DNA of 43,937 nt, from the NCBI GenBank assembly GCA_004124385.1, contig SCKN01000008.1, forward strand, positions 46,648 through 90,584, written 5' to 3'. Positions 9,483-19,371 of this stretch are shown here, piece after piece. This stretch comes from Fidelibacterota bacterium (lineage in GTDB: Bacteria > Fidelibacterota > Marinisomatia > Marinisomatales > TCS55). The first letter of the stretch is position 1. Each line of letters starts with the position of its first letter. The notes under the pieces were generated by a model. The model was not told the DNA's origin and did not search any database. It worked only from the letters and a program-made list of their open reading frames with translations. The position numbers and the translations under genes were made by a program.

Positions 9483-10672
9483 AAAAAATGATTAACTCAA
9501 AAAGACATTTCACCGAAACTCTTTCTCATATCAAATCTGAAGGGCTCTATAAAAATGAACGAACCATTACCACGCCCCAAGGCGTAGAAATTACAACCAT
9601 GGAAGGAGGTGATGTTTTAAATTTTTGCGCTAACAATTATTTGGGGTTGGCCAATCATCCGGATTTAATTACAGCTGCAAAACAAGCATTAGATGATCAT
9701 GGGTTTGGTTTAGCATCGGTTCGGTTTATTTGCGGAACGCAAGATATTCATAAAGAATTAGAAACAAGTATTTCTCAATTTTTTAGTACAGATGACACCA
9801 TTCTCTATACGAGCTGTTTCGATGCAAACGGCGGATTATTTGAAACATTGCTTGGACCAGAAGATGCAATCATTTCGGATGCGCTGAACCATGCATCTAT
9901 CATCGATGGAATTCGCCTTTGTAAAGCACAGCGTTATCGTTACGCCAACAGTGACATGGCAGATCTGGAATTCAAACTCATCGAAGCTCAAGAAGCCAGA
10001 ATTCGCATGATCGCCACAGATGGCGTTTTTTCTATGGATGGATTTATCGCCAAGTTGGATCAGATTACAAAACTGGCAGAAAAGTACGATGCAATGGTGA
10101 TGGTGGATGATTCACACGCCACGGGGTTTGTGGGGGAAACCGGTCGTGGTTCCGCAGAATACCATAATGTGATGGATAAAGTGGATGTATGGACATCAAC
10201 TTTAGGCAAAGCATTAGGCGGAGCGTCAGGCGGGTTTACGACTGGAAAACAGGAAATCATTGATTTGCTTCGTCAGCGGTCCCGTCCTTACCTTTTTTCA
10301 AATACAGTTGCCCCTTCCATTGTTGCGGCAGGGATAAAAGCATTTGATCTTCTGTCATCATCAACTGAATTGCGAGACAAACTGGAAAAAAACACTCTAT
10401 ACTTCCGGGAGAAAATGAGTGCTGTCGGTTTTGATATAAAAGAGGGTGATCACCCCATTGTGCCAATTATGCTTTACGATGCAAACCTTGCACAAGAAAT
10501 GGCAGCTGCATTATTGAATGAAGGCATTTATGTTACAGGTTTTTTCTTTCCTGTGGTGCCTAAAGGTGAAGCTCGGATTCGTGCGCAAATTTCCTCTGCT
10601 ATGAACAGGCATCATCTAGATAAAGCATTAAATGCCTTTATTAAAATTGGCAAAAAATTAAATGTGATTTAA
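9479..10672 (+). CDS. kbl: 2-amino-3-ketobutyrate CoA ligase (glycine C-acetyltransferase)
   Basis: This PLP enzyme splits 2-amino-3-ketobutyrate with CoA into glycine and acetyl-CoA, completing the Tdh-Kbl threonine pathway. At 397 residues it is full length. The Schiff-base lysine is K244 (TLGKALGG), the same number as in E. coli; D210 and H213 (VDDSHATG) bind PLP. The first ATG overlaps the stop of the preceding gene; a second ATG at codon 4 is also possible. Confidence 0.95.
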   Translation: MKKMINSKRHFTETLSHIKSEGLYKNERTITTPQGVEITTMEGGDVLNFCANNYLGLANHPDLITAAKQALDDHGFGLASVRFICGTQDIHKELETSISQFFSTDDTILYTSCFDANGGLFETLLGPEDAIISDALNHASIIDGIRLCKAQRYRYANSDMADLEFKLIEAQEARIRMIATDGVFSMDGFIAKLDQITKLAEKYDAMVMVDDSHATGFVGETGRGSAEYHNVMDKVDVWTSTLGKALGGASGGFTTGKQEIIDLLRQRSRPYLFSNTVAPSIVAAGIKAFDLLSSSTELRDKLEKNTLYFREKMSAVGFDIKEGDHPIVPIMLYDANLAQEMAAALLNEGIYVTGFFFPVVPKGEARIRAQISSAMNRHHLDKALNAFIKIGKKLNVI

Positions 10673-10686
10673 AGAAAGTAGTAAGA

Positions 10687-11147
10687 ATGCTAAACAATAT
10701 TCCATCCATCTTATCCCCAGGCTTAATGCATGTATTAATGAGTATGGGGCATGGAGATGAAATCGTTTTAGTTGATGGTAATTTTCCTGCTGAATCAAGA
10801 TTGATTCGCGCAGACGGCATAGCGTTTGCGATATTCTTCAAGCAATGATACCCTTCTTCCCCATTGATAAATCTGTCAATGATTATGCAATCGTTATGAG
10901 TACCGGAAATGCAGACATTCCATCTATATGAAATAAATTTGAAACTATCTTGCTCAAAAATAATTCTAATCAATCTACATTATCTCCCATTTCCAGAGAA
11001 GCATTTTATGAACGCTCTCGAGATACATTCGCCATTATTGCCACAAGCGAATCTGCTCTTTTCGCAAACCTCATTCTTAAAAAAGGTGTTATAATTCTTC
11101 AACTTATCAACATCATAGATAAGTTAAAGAATTACGAAATAGGATAA
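10687..11147 (+). pseudogene. Broken fucose mutarotase (FucU/RbsD family)
   Basis: Read across frames, the region encodes a near-complete FucU-like protein: IPSILSPGLMHVLMSMGHGDE, then FPAES and IRADG in frame 1. VCDILQAMIPFFPID follows in another frame, and finally SREAFYERSRDTFAIIATSE and LILKKGV. One frameshift lies near 10816-10824, and one in-frame TGA (10929-10931) sits where the reading suggests Trp (PSI-W-NKFETIL). The rest is open. FucU interconverts anomers of fucose and related sugars. Only two lesions suggests recent loss or consensus errors. It lies 14 nt after kbl. The remaining 233 nt to secD hold no gene. Confidence 0.85.
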
Positions 11148-11312
11148 ACGGTTGGATGTAACAATTAAAATTGGGAAATTCTTGAAAAAATATTTATTTA
11201 TTTTAATGGTTATTATGAAAATCCTTATAAGACCCAAAAACTTCTATTTTTGAAATAATCTATTTTCTTATTTCTAATCACTTAATCTTAATCCAAGTAT
11301 TATAAATAAACT

Positions 11313-11342
11313 TTGAAAGTTCTTAAGCAGGTGCACTATATT
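11313..11342 (+). promoter_or_regulatory. Candidate sigma70-type promoter for secDF
   Basis: TTGAAA (11313-11318), an 18-nt spacer and TATATT (11337-11342) lie 38 nt before the secD ATG, after the broken fucU. The predicted leader is about 30 nt. Sequence match only. Confidence 0.4.
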
Positions 11343-11380
11343 CCCGGGCTTTTTTCGCAAACAATAATTTTATTTAATTC

Positions 11381-13300
11381 ATGAAAAATAAATTAACACC
11401 TCGATATATTATTATTGCTCTGGTGCTAGTCTGGGCAGTTTATGCCATTTGGCCAACAGTGAAGTATCAAAACCTTTCCGCAGATGAAATAGAAACCATG
11501 CGGGAAGAAGGCACTTTAAAGAACTTGGAAAGCAAAATCATTAAACAAGGTCTTGATTTAAAAGGTGGTATCTATATAGTCCTTGAAGTTGATTTGCAAA
11601 CATTGGTGAGTAATTTAGCTATCAACAAGGATAAACGATTTGAACAAGCACTAAACAATGTCGATGCAAAAATAGACGAAGATTCACAGCTGGATTTTTT
11701 CCAGGTTTTTCAGGATGAAATCAATTCAACTGATTTACGAATCCATCGATACTTTGATGTGGACTTCGGTCGTAGCCTGGATGAAATTATTGTTAGCCTT
11801 AGAGATCAGGCCGATGATGCCATAAACCGTGTACTTGAAATTCTCCAGAATCGCGTTGACCAGTTTGGCGTATCGGAACCCACCATACAAAAACAGGGTA
11901 ATCGCAGAATAATTGTTGAATTAGCCGGTATCCAGGATTCTGAAAGAGCCCGCGATTTGCTGCAAAGCACTGCACTTCTGGAATTTATTCTAATCAAATC
12001 TCCTGAACTTACGAATGATATGCTTTTGCGTATTGATAAAGTGATTAAAGGCAGTGATGAATTAGCTGACTTAACTCAAGAAACTGACACAAAAAATATT
12101 GAAGACACACCTGTTCCAGTAAGCAAAGATAAAACGATTTCAGTTAGAGATCTATTCACCGATCAAGCTAATCAAGCTTTAGTGGATATAACTGATGAAG
12201 CAGTTGTTGTTGATCTGAACCTTGTTGAAGATAGGCCTTTTTCTTCTCTGTTAAGAGCATTAGGAAATGATATTGGTGTTCCGGAGAAAAATATATACAT
12301 TGTTAAAAAGATTCTGGCGATGGAAGATGTTCAGTTTAAACTAGATGCAGCAAATGGTCAATTTCTATTAAGCGATGCTCCTGAATCATTTTCAAATATT
12401 GATGGTGGTACGGAAAAAATGTATCGCATGTTTTACTTGGAAGGTGAACCTGAACTCACCGGCGGAGTTGTAGAAAAAGCCAGCGCTACAATCGGCGGTA
12501 CAGGTAGTTCGGCATCTGGGCAATCCATCGTTTTACTGGACATGAATTCAGAAGGCGCAAGGACATGGTCAAGAGTAACCGGTGGAAATATTGGTCGCAG
12601 AGTAGGAATTGTACTAGACAAAAAAGTACATATGGCTCCTGTGATTCGTTCGAAAATTTCAGACGGCGGCACCATGATCGAAGGTTTTGCAAATATGGAT
12701 GAAGCCAAGGATATAGCCATTGTTTTACGTGCGGGTGCATTACCTGTTCCAGTGGATATTATTGAAGAACGTATTGTGGGTCCATCACTGGGTGCTGATT
12801 CAATTGCTAAAGGTACACAATCTGTATTAATTGGTCTTGCATTGGTACTTATTTTTATGATTGTATATTACAAGATGTTTGGTCTGATTGCCGATTTCGC
12901 ATTGATTTGGAATATTATTCTTGTATTAGCTGTTTTAGCTACGCTGGATGCTACATTAACTCTTCCTGGAATTGCAGCTATCATTTTAACAGTAGGTATG
13001 TCCATAGATTCCAACGTCATTATTTTTGAAAGAATTCGCGAGGAACAACGTAAAGGTAAAACACCCCGTGCTGCGATTGATGCCGGTTATGACCGGGCGC
13101 TGACTACAATCATTGATGCCAACGTAACAACGCTCGTAGCTGCATTAGTTTTATACCAATTTGGAACTGGACCGATTCGTGGTTTTGCGACTGTCCTATT
13201 TTGGGGTATCGTGATTTCCATGTTTACCGCTATTTTTGTAACACGAACCATTTTAAATACTTTGACTGAACGTCGAGGTTTAAAGACATTAAGCATATGA
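11381..13300 (+). CDS. secD: Protein translocase subunit SecD
   Basis: This 639-residue accessory subunit of the Sec translocon uses the proton gradient to aid export. It has an N-terminal membrane helix (about 8-27) and the conserved QGLDLKGG motif (57-63). A large periplasmic region follows, including RVDQFGVSEPTIQ and GPSLGADS, then C-terminal RND-type membrane helices with TVGMSIDSNVIIFERIREE. It is slightly longer than E. coli SecD because of a periplasmic insert around residues 210-330. The stop overlaps the secF start by 4 nt (ATGA). Confidence 0.96.
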   Translation: MKNKLTPRYIIIALVLVWAVYAIWPTVKYQNLSADEIETMREEGTLKNLESKIIKQGLDLKGGIYIVLEVDLQTLVSNLAINKDKRFEQALNNVDAKIDEDSQLDFFQVFQDEINSTDLRIHRYFDVDFGRSLDEIIVSLRDQADDAINRVLEILQNRVDQFGVSEPTIQKQGNRRIIVELAGIQDSERARDLLQSTALLEFILIKSPELTNDMLLRIDKVIKGSDELADLTQETDTKNIEDTPVPVSKDKTISVRDLFTDQANQALVDITDEAVVVDLNLVEDRPFSSLLRALGNDIGVPEKNIYIVKKILAMEDVQFKLDAANGQFLLSDAPESFSNIDGGTEKMYRMFYLEGEPELTGGVVEKASATIGGTGSSASGQSIVLLDMNSEGARTWSRVTGGNIGRRVGIVLDKKVHMAPVIRSKISDGGTMIEGFANMDEAKDIAIVLRAGALPVPVDIIEERIVGPSLGADSIAKGTQSVLIGLALVLIFMIVYYKMFGLIADFALIWNIILVLAVLATLDATLTLPGIAAIILTVGMSIDSNVIIFERIREEQRKGKTPRAAIDAGYDRALTTIIDANVTTLVAALVLYQFGTGPIRGFATVLFWGIVISMFTAIFVTRTILNTLTERRGLKTLSI

Positions 13301-14226
13301 GACTAATTAAAGAAACTGACATAAAATTTATGAGCCAAAGCCGTTTTGCGTACTTCTTGTCAGGAGTTCTCATTCTGGCAGGATTAATTTCAATGTTACT
13401 ACAAGGCGGACCTCGTTTAAGTATTGACTTTAAAGGCGGCACAATGGTTGCTGTACAGTTCACAGAAGATATGAATGTGAATGATGTACGTCAATCCATG
13501 AGAGCAGTTTTAATCGAAGGACGGTCTCATGATTTCAGTCGTGCTGAAATTAAACATTTTGGAAGCTATAAAGATATTTCAGTCCGATTGCCAATTGGAG
13601 AAGAACAACCCGAGGATTTTCCCCAATTGATCGTGAACCACTTATATGATTCATTCCCTACTGTTGTACCGGCGGATTATAATAATTTTATTTTATCCAT
13701 TGAAAAAGTCGGACCAAAGATTGGTGCTGAATTGAGCGGTAAAGCAGTTATGGCTATAGTTTCTGCCTTACTATTAATTCTTATTTACATTTCTATCCGC
13801 TTTGAATTCAAATTTGCTGTTGGTGCGATTGCAGCATTAGCCCATGATATTTTAATCACGATTGGTATTTTTTCCATAATGGATTACGAAATATCTCTTC
13901 CGATTATTGCTGCTTTTTTAACTATTGTAGGTTATTCACTTAATGATACCATTGTTATTCTGGATCGCGTACGGGAAAATGTAAAATCGATGAAACGAAC
14001 TTCGTATAGCGATATGGTGGATCATAGTATTAATGATTCGTTAAGTAGAACAATTATTACGTCCATTACCACTTTCATCGTTGTATTGATCCTTTTCCTA
14101 TTTGGCGGAGAAGTTATTCATCACTTCGCTTTCGCAATGATGATCGGGGTTGTTGTGGGAACATATTCCAGCATGTATGTAGCTTGCCCCATAGTAGTAC
14201 AATTGCATAAAGGAATCAAATCCTGA
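13297..14226 (+). CDS. secF: Protein translocase subunit SecF
   Basis: This 309-residue partner of SecD has an N-terminal helix, the DFKGG motif (44-48) and a periplasmic domain. EKVGPKIGAELSGKA and the signature TIVGYSLNDTIVILDRVREN in the membrane part follow. It overlaps secD by 4 nt, indicating translational coupling, and is followed 24 nt later by a strong terminator that ends the secDF transcript. Confidence 0.96.
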   Translation: MRLIKETDIKFMSQSRFAYFLSGVLILAGLISMLLQGGPRLSIDFKGGTMVAVQFTEDMNVNDVRQSMRAVLIEGRSHDFSRAEIKHFGSYKDISVRLPIGEEQPEDFPQLIVNHLYDSFPTVVPADYNNFILSIEKVGPKIGAELSGKAVMAIVSALLLILIYISIRFEFKFAVGAIAALAHDILITIGIFSIMDYEISLPIIAAFLTIVGYSLNDTIVILDRVRENVKSMKRTSYSDMVDHSINDSLSRTIITSITTFIVVLILFLFGGEVIHHFAFAMMIGVVVGTYSSMYVACPIVVQLHKGIKS

Positions 14227-14250
14227 GTCGTTCACAAAATTCTTACTTTA

Positions 14251-14280
14251 AAAACTCCGCAAAAGCGGAGTTTTTTATTT
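14251..14280 (+). terminator. Rho-independent terminator after secF
   Basis: An 8-bp perfect stem ACTCCGC/GCGGAGT-type with an AAAA loop is followed by a T-rich tail (ttttttattt). It lies between secF and the next gene, whose start is only 8 nt further. Confidence 0.9.
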
Positions 14281-14287
14281 CAGCAAA

Positions 14288-15160
14288 TTGAAAACAAAAA
14301 CGTACTTACTGTATGTAGCAATTTGCCTTATTTGGGGAACAACTTGGGTTGTTTTAAAGAAAAGCCTCATTGCCGGAACACCGGCTATTTATGGTGTAGG
14401 GTTTCGTTTTTTAGCCGCAGGCATTATTCTCCTTTTAATAACTTTCATCAAAAAAAAACCCATTCCCTGTTCCCGTAAAGCACTTAATATCTATATTTCA
14501 TTCGGGTTGCTAAACTTAGTTGTTGGTTATGGTGTAACATATTGGGCTGCGCAATTTATTTATTCCAATTTAGCGTCCATTCTTTGGGCTTGTTTTCCGA
14601 TTGTTGTTGTATTCATTTCTCATTTTTACCTTCCTGGTGAAAAAATCAATTTCCCAAAATTTGTAACAATTTGTTTTGGAACTGCGGGCGTATTTATAAT
14701 TATTTCTCAAGGGAAAACATTCGGTGGAGATGATATGTTTATGGGTATGTCCATGATTTTATTTGCAGTCTTTTTAGCCGCATGGCCAAATGTCTATCTG
14801 AAAAAACATCATGATGCTATTGATACGTTAACTATGAATGCAGTCTGCCAAACAGGTGCAGGAATTATCTTATTAATCATTTCCAGTTTTTTGGAAAAAG
14901 ATCAGGTAATGATCTGGAGTCCTTTTAACATTTTCGCTATGGTATATCTCACATTATTTGGTTCCATCGCAGCGTGGCTAATTTATATCTGGCTGTTCAA
15001 ACATTTGTCAATGACTCAAATTGCTTATATCGCTTTTCCTCCTCCGGTTATTGCATCTTTTTTAGGCTGGAAGTATTTAGGTGAAACATTAACACCTATT
15101 GCCATACTTGGCGCTATAATGGTCATTGGTGGCGCTGTTGCCGTTAATCTCAAACGCTAA
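14288..15160 (+). CDS. EamA/DMT-family transporter
   Basis: This 290-residue protein has ten predicted membrane helices in two EamA halves. The N-terminal pattern YVAICLIWGTTWVVLKKSL and, in the second half, AYIAFPPPVIASFLGW and GETLTPIAILGAIMVIGG are typical of drug/metabolite transporters. The substrate cannot be read from the sequence. Translation appears to start at TTG just after the secF terminator, with no clear ribosome site, so a little-translated or leaderless message is possible. Confidence 0.88.
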   Translation: MKTKTYLLYVAICLIWGTTWVVLKKSLIAGTPAIYGVGFRFLAAGIILLLITFIKKKPIPCSRKALNIYISFGLLNLVVGYGVTYWAAQFIYSNLASILWACFPIVVVFISHFYLPGEKINFPKFVTICFGTAGVFIIISQGKTFGGDDMFMGMSMILFAVFLAAWPNVYLKKHHDAIDTLTMNAVCQTGAGIILLIISSFLEKDQVMIWSPFNIFAMVYLTLFGSIAAWLIYIWLFKHLSMTQIAYIAFPPPVIASFLGWKYLGETLTPIAILGAIMVIGGAVAVNLKR

Positions 15161-15220
15161 ACGCTAAGGTAAATCTCATAAACACTGGTTAACTTCCATA
15201 CTTGGTTTAGACATATTAAT

Positions 15221-15718
15221 TTGAAAACTATTTACTACAGCACTGTTAAAACACCTTTTGGTCTCATGGGTATTACTAAATCAGATATAGGTTTGATTCG
15301 CGTCCTTTTCCCTGAGGAGGCACCTTTTGAGCAAGCATTGCGAAAAGTATTTCCGAATTTTAAAATTGTAAAAAATGATTCCGCTTGTTCTGAAATCAGA
15401 ATACAATTCACAGAATATTTTTCCGGGCAACGAATTGCATTTGATTTGATAATGGACTTACAATGTCCTCCATTTTATAAAAAAGCGTTAAAAGAAATCG
15501 AAAAAATTCCCTTTGGAAAAACGGCTACATACGCAGAAATAGCTAAACGCGCCGGAAATGCAAAAGCGGTTCGCGCTGTAGGATCAGCCAATGCAAATAA
15601 TCCATTACCCATTGTTATTCCCTGTCATCGTATTTTAAACACAGGTGGTGATTTAGGTGGATATGGTGGTAAACTTGAGCGTAAGGTGTATTTACTTGAA
15701 CTTGAAGGCTCATTATAA
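15221..15718 (+). CDS. ogt: Methylated-DNA--protein-cysteine methyltransferase (Ogt type)
   Basis: This suicide DNA-repair protein removes alkyl groups from O6-alkylguanine. At 165 residues it has the Ogt layout. The acceptor cysteine is C135 in IVIPCHRIL, the arginine finger is R118 in AVRAVGSANANNP, and the C-terminal GGYGGKLERKVYLLELEG is conserved. The apparent start is TTG at 15221. It sits alone between the EamA gene (60 nt) and the DUF502 gene (28 nt). Confidence 0.95.
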   Translation: MKTIYYSTVKTPFGLMGITKSDIGLIRVLFPEEAPFEQALRKVFPNFKIVKNDSACSEIRIQFTEYFSGQRIAFDLIMDLQCPPFYKKALKEIEKIPFGKTATYAEIAKRAGNAKAVRAVGSANANNPLPIVIPCHRILNTGGDLGGYGGKLERKVYLLELEGSL

Positions 15719-15746
15719 TTATAATTAAATGAGGATATAAATTATT

Positions 15747-16346
15747 ATGTGGACTCATTTTAAACGAACAATTCTAGCCGGTATTTTTACCATTGTTCCA
15801 CTAGCCCTTACCGGGTATATCCTGGTATTTATGTTTCGATTTTTAGATAGTGTTTCAGCACCAATATTGAACATAATCGGTTTTCATATTCCCGGTCTTG
15901 GCATACTCCTGACAATTTTATCCGTATATTTTTTGGGAGTGATTATACGAAATGTATTGGGTAGGCGTCTGTTTAGTTGGGGTGAAAAAATAGTTTTAGC
16001 TATTCCGCTTGTCAGTACTATTTATAAAACAATCAAACAGTTTATTAATGCTTTTTCAGGAACGGCCGATGGGAAAAGTTTCCAAAAAGTTATTTTTCTC
16101 CAATATCCAAGGGTTGGAGTTTGGACACTGGCATTTGTAACGGGTGAATCAGTGGATGCAAATAGCGTGGAATATTATCATATATTTGTACCCACAACGC
16201 CCAATCCTACATCAGGATTTTTTATCATAATTCCAAAGCGTGAAACAATGCTAACAGAAATGACTGTTGAAGAAGGAATCAAAATGGTTATTTCAGGTGG
16301 ACTAATTGCACCTCCGGAAAATGAACTGCATAACTTCCCTAAATAA
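15747..16346 (+). CDS. DUF502 family membrane protein
   Basis: This 199-residue protein has two N-terminal membrane helices (residues 8-32 and 45-68) and a soluble C-terminal part. GRRLFSWGEKIVLAIPLVSTIYKTIKQ, here read in two parts, and the later FVPTTPNPTSGFFIIIPK are the strongest DUF502 signatures. The function is not established. An AGGA sequence lies 15 nt upstream of the ATG. plsY follows 7 nt after the stop. Confidence 0.88.
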   Translation: MWTHFKRTILAGIFTIVPLALTGYILVFMFRFLDSVSAPILNIIGFHIPGLGILLTILSVYFLGVIIRNVLGRRLFSWGEKIVLAIPLVSTIYKTIKQFINAFSGTADGKSFQKVIFLQYPRVGVWTLAFVTGESVDANSVEYYHIFVPTTPNPTSGFFIIIPKRETMLTEMTVEEGIKMVISGGLIAPPENELHNFPK

Positions 16347-16353
16347 TAATTTT

Positions 16354-17016
16354 ATGAGTTCTTCCATCGAATTAATTCTACTCCTATTTGCTAGTTATAT
16401 TTCCGGCTCAATGCCCACGAGTATTATTGTGGGAAAAATATTCAAAGGAATTGATATCCGGGAACATGGTAGCGGTAATGCCGGCAGTACAAATGTGTTT
16501 CGCATATTGGGTTGGAAACCGGCACTTATTGTAATTGTAATTGATATATTTAAAGGATGGCTACCTGCGGCTGTATATGCGACATCTTTATTTCAAGGTC
16601 AGCCAATAGAAGATATCGGAGTTGTACAAATTTTATGCGGTTTTGCAGCTGTACTGGGACATACATACACTATATTTGCCGGATTTCAAGGCGGGAAAGG
16701 TGTGGGTACTTTAGGCGGTATGCTATTGGCGCTTTTTCCTGTAGCAGTTCTCTTATGCCTAATAGTCTTTATTTTCGTATTAATAATGACAGGCTATGTA
16801 TCCCTTGGTTCTATTTTCGCTTCTGTTTCCCTGCCCATATTTCTGTTCATTCTGCCTCTACTTGGGTTTGCTAACCCACCACAGTTATCATTACTGATTT
16901 TTAGTCTGCTCGTCCCTTGGTTTATTATTTTTATGCACCGGAGCAATCTTTCACATCTTCGTTCCGGGGATGAAAATCGCTTCGAAAAAGCGATGATATT
17001 TAAAAAAAATAAATAG
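16354..17016 (+). CDS. plsY: Acyl-phosphate:glycerol-3-phosphate acyltransferase PlsY
   Basis: This membrane enzyme makes lysophosphatidic acid from acyl-phosphate in phospholipid synthesis. The three PlsY motifs are visible: SGSMPTSIIVGK, GSGNAGSTNVFR and GHTYTIFAGFQGGKGVGT. I place the start at the ATG at 16354, which gives the usual N-terminus (SIELILLLFASYISGSMPT). An in-frame ATG at 16306 would overlap DUF502 and add 16 atypical residues. The gene meets the next one tail to tail with 1 nt between. Confidence 0.95.
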   Translation: MSSSIELILLLFASYISGSMPTSIIVGKIFKGIDIREHGSGNAGSTNVFRILGWKPALIVIVIDIFKGWLPAAVYATSLFQGQPIEDIGVVQILCGFAAVLGHTYTIFAGFQGGKGVGTLGGMLLALFPVAVLLCLIVFIFVLIMTGYVSLGSIFASVSLPIFLFILPLLGFANPPQLSLLIFSLLVPWFIIFMHRSNLSHLRSGDENRFEKAMIFKKNK

Positions 17017-17017
17017 A

Positions 17018-18295
17018 CTAAAACTTTTGCCCAACTGAAAAGTGGAATGAAGATTCCACTGCTTCACCCTCGTAAAAAGACCAGCCGTAATCCAAACGTA
17101 CATTCCCTGCCATTGCTACTGGAATCCGTATTCCCAAGCCAACACCCAGCATGGGGTTAAGTTGGATAAGATCTTCCCAATTATTTCCGACCACGCCACC
17201 ATCAATAAACAACACAGCCTGCAACCCCATTTCTGTTTTCATTGGACCAAAAGGGGATTCTTGCTGCATGGCAAAACGAGGAACGATAGTTTGTCGGAGT
17301 TCTATAGTAGAAAATGCACTATAAAAACCAAAACGAAAAGGTTGTTTCTCCTGTTCATATAATTCACGTGATTCTATTCTCCAACCACGAACAGAATAAC
17401 CGCCTCCCAGCCCCATCATAAATAATTCCTGATGTAAATCACCATGGATTGAATTCAAGGAAATATTAGCACCGAGTGTCGTTTTACGTTTCCCTTTGAT
17501 AGGCGATATAAATACACTATAAGACTGACTCCAGGATAATGAACTTCCATTTAAACTTAAGTACTTAAAAAATTGCATGGAGTGGAAAATATATATACCT
17601 TTTGATGGATCATTATAAATGTCTCGAGTATCAAAAGCAAGACTGGCTTGAGGTGCAAAATAAAGAAACTTCACAGTTGATGAATCTCCAACAAAATCTT
17701 TTCTTTCATATTCAAAACCGATACTTACTCTTTTTTCATACCCAAAATAGCGACCAATATTAATTTCAAAAGAGGATGTTTGTCTTTCATATGGAAGAAA
17801 AACATGACTAGAAAAATGTTTCCCCACTTGGAGACTAAAAGAAATATGATCACCCAAAATCCACGGATCATTAAACTCAATCCCATATGCATCAATACCA
17901 CCTAGCATACCACCAATCACTAAAGTTTCATTTCGTCCTCTAAAATTCTTAAAAAAACCTCCCATAACTAGAGAATACCCTGTGTCTTCTTCATATTGCG
18001 GGGAGAGAATGGGGAAAAAGCGTGAAGACTCATTTACATTGAATCGCAATTTAACTGTACCATCTTCTAAAGGTACTGCCTGCCAAGAAACTTCACTGAA
18101 GATTCCTAAATTTTCAATTCGATCTCTATCAGCTTGGGCTAAAGCACTATCAAGTGTAACGAGTAGTGGATGTTGTATTTCTCGTTCAATAACGAATTCT
18201 TTTGTGAATTGATGACCTCGAATATCAATACTAGATACAACTTGAGCTGACGCCATCGTCATGGCGACGATGAATGAGACGATATATGTAAACAT
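17018..18295 (-). CDS. Omp85/BamA-TamA-like outer-membrane barrel with one POTRA
   Basis: This 425-residue protein has a signal peptide (about 1-18, ending ASA) and a single POTRA-like domain (about 20-90, VSSIDIRGHQFTKEFVIERE). The rest is a beta-barrel with the L6 motif VRGW near residue 300 and a C-terminal Phe (FSVGQKF). It is much shorter than BamA (five POTRAs), so it is unlikely to be the essential assembly factor. It is the last gene of a five-gene cluster that starts with two cytochrome genes, 14 nt after a lipoprotein gene. It could export or assemble an outer-membrane partner of that cluster. Confidence 0.82.
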   Translation of the reverse strand: MFTYIVSFIVAMTMASAQVVSSIDIRGHQFTKEFVIEREIQHPLLVTLDSALAQADRDRIENLGIFSEVSWQAVPLEDGTVKLRFNVNESSRFFPILSPQYEEDTGYSLVMGGFFKNFRGRNETLVIGGMLGGIDAYGIEFNDPWILGDHISFSLQVGKHFSSHVFLPYERQTSSFEINIGRYFGYEKRVSIGFEYERKDFVGDSSTVKFLYFAPQASLAFDTRDIYNDPSKGIYIFHSMQFFKYLSLNGSSLSWSQSYSVFISPIKGKRKTTLGANISLNSIHGDLHQELFMMGLGGGYSVRGWRIESRELYEQEKQPFRFGFYSAFSTIELRQTIVPRFAMQQESPFGPMKTEMGLQAVLFIDGGVVGNNWEDLIQLNPMLGVGLGIRIPVAMAGNVRLDYGWSFYEGEAVESSFHFSVGQKF

Positions 18296-18309
18296 TAGTA
18301 AATTATAAA

Positions 18310-19026
18310 TTAAAGCTCGAAACCATCCATGAGCTGTTGTTTCCTCAACTCTATCCCTTCTTCTGAATATACATCTTGTATGGCTTGTTTTAACTGACGA
18401 TCAATGCGTCGACTGCTTATTTGGACTGCAAGGTGCTTATCATCAATAACCCTGACAGCAAACTCTGAATCTTTATCTCGGTAGCGATGCCAAGTGCCAT
18501 CAAAATCATTGGGCGTTCCATATTTCAAGAGCACCTTATGTTTTAATACATCATCAGCAATGAGCTGGGGAAAACCCGTATCCAATATTTCTACTGATTT
18601 TACCACAGCATTCATTTCAAAATGCGATGATTCATAATTAGTAATACTATAAATGTTATCTATATTTACAAAATGAAGTTCGACGACTTCGCTGGTTAAT
18701 CGCGTTTTATAAAAGTATGTTATTTTAGCTCTTTTGATGTGTAGTTTTATACCGGAGGGCAATGTAACCTTATCATCCCAATATTCTGCGATTGCACTGG
18801 TATCAGAGATTATTCCCAATACCTCCGGAAGGCTCGATTTCCATGCTGCTAATGTTTCACGATTCAAAACCCAGCCTTTGGGTAAACTTTTTTCAGGAAG
18901 AATGACAGAATTTTCTTTGGGAGTTAATACCAGAATTTCATTTACAACTTCCAGTACGGTAGGCATTTGCTTTGGAACACAACCAATCCAAAATAAACAT
19001 ATAGTGAGTAATGTAGATATCTTCAT
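18310..19026 (-). CDS. Predicted lipoprotein of unknown function
   Basis: I do not recognise this 238-residue protein. It begins with a lipoprotein signal peptide ending FWIGC (C16). The remainder is mixed alpha/beta with no haem motif, and one region (KVLLKYGTPNDFDGTWHRYRD) looks like a small beta-rich domain. Its ATG overlaps the stop of the di-haem cytochrome gene by one base (TGATG), so the two are probably coupled. It is likely part of the redox/outer-membrane cluster at 17018-20875. Confidence 0.75.
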   Translation of the reverse strand: MKISTLLTICLFWIGCVPKQMPTVLEVVNEILVLTPKENSVILPEKSLPKGWVLNRETLAAWKSSLPEVLGIISDTSAIAEYWDDKVTLPSGIKLHIKRAKITYFYKTRLTSEVVELHFVNIDNIYSITNYESSHFEMNAVVKSVEILDTGFPQLIADDVLKHKVLLKYGTPNDFDGTWHRYRDKDSEFAVRVIDDKHLAVQISSRRIDRQLKQAIQDVYSEEGIELRKQQLMDGFEL

Positions 19027-19361
19027 CAGTTATGATCCGGATGTTTTTGACCACGATGACATACCCAGCAGGACACTTCGTGTAACTTCAATGGCTTCAT
19101 TGTATTCTTATTAATATTCATTACCATACTCATCATCTCCCTAGCAACGAGTTTATGTGCATTTTCATCACTGGCGAAATTTTTGATATTATGACAAAAA
19201 TTGCACTTAACGCCTAATTCTTTTGTAACTGTTTTATTCATGTACTTCATAATTTCTGCCTTTTTTGTAAAAGGCAATACACGAACATTCTTCAGCTCAC
19301 TTTTAATTTTATCTTCAGCAAATGCACTGGAGATTATAAGTATACACATCAGTAATCGCAT
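19026..19361 (-). CDS. Small periplasmic di-haem c-type cytochrome
   Basis: This 111-residue protein has a signal peptide (1-15, ending AFA) and two haem-attachment sites, CNFCH (53-57) and CWVCH (98-102). The pattern MNKTVTKELGVKCNFCH, then FASDENAHKLVAREMMSMV, then VSCWVCHRGQ resembles half of the cytochrome subunit of photosynthetic reaction centres (PF02276-like), a module also used in non-phototrophs. No reaction-centre genes are seen here. It lies 10 nt after the porin-cytochrome gene and could shuttle electrons in the periplasm. Confidence 0.88.
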   Translation of the reverse strand: MRLLMCILIISSAFAEDKIKSELKNVRVLPFTKKAEIMKYMNKTVTKELGVKCNFCHNIKNFASDENAHKLVAREMMSMVMNINKNTMKPLKLHEVSCWVCHRGQKHPDHN

Positions 19362-19371
19362 ATCTATTCCT

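Noticed and set aside
19026-19361. Photosynthetic reaction-centre cytochrome subunit
   Set aside because: The similarity is to one module only; the protein is short and no photosynthesis genes are nearby.
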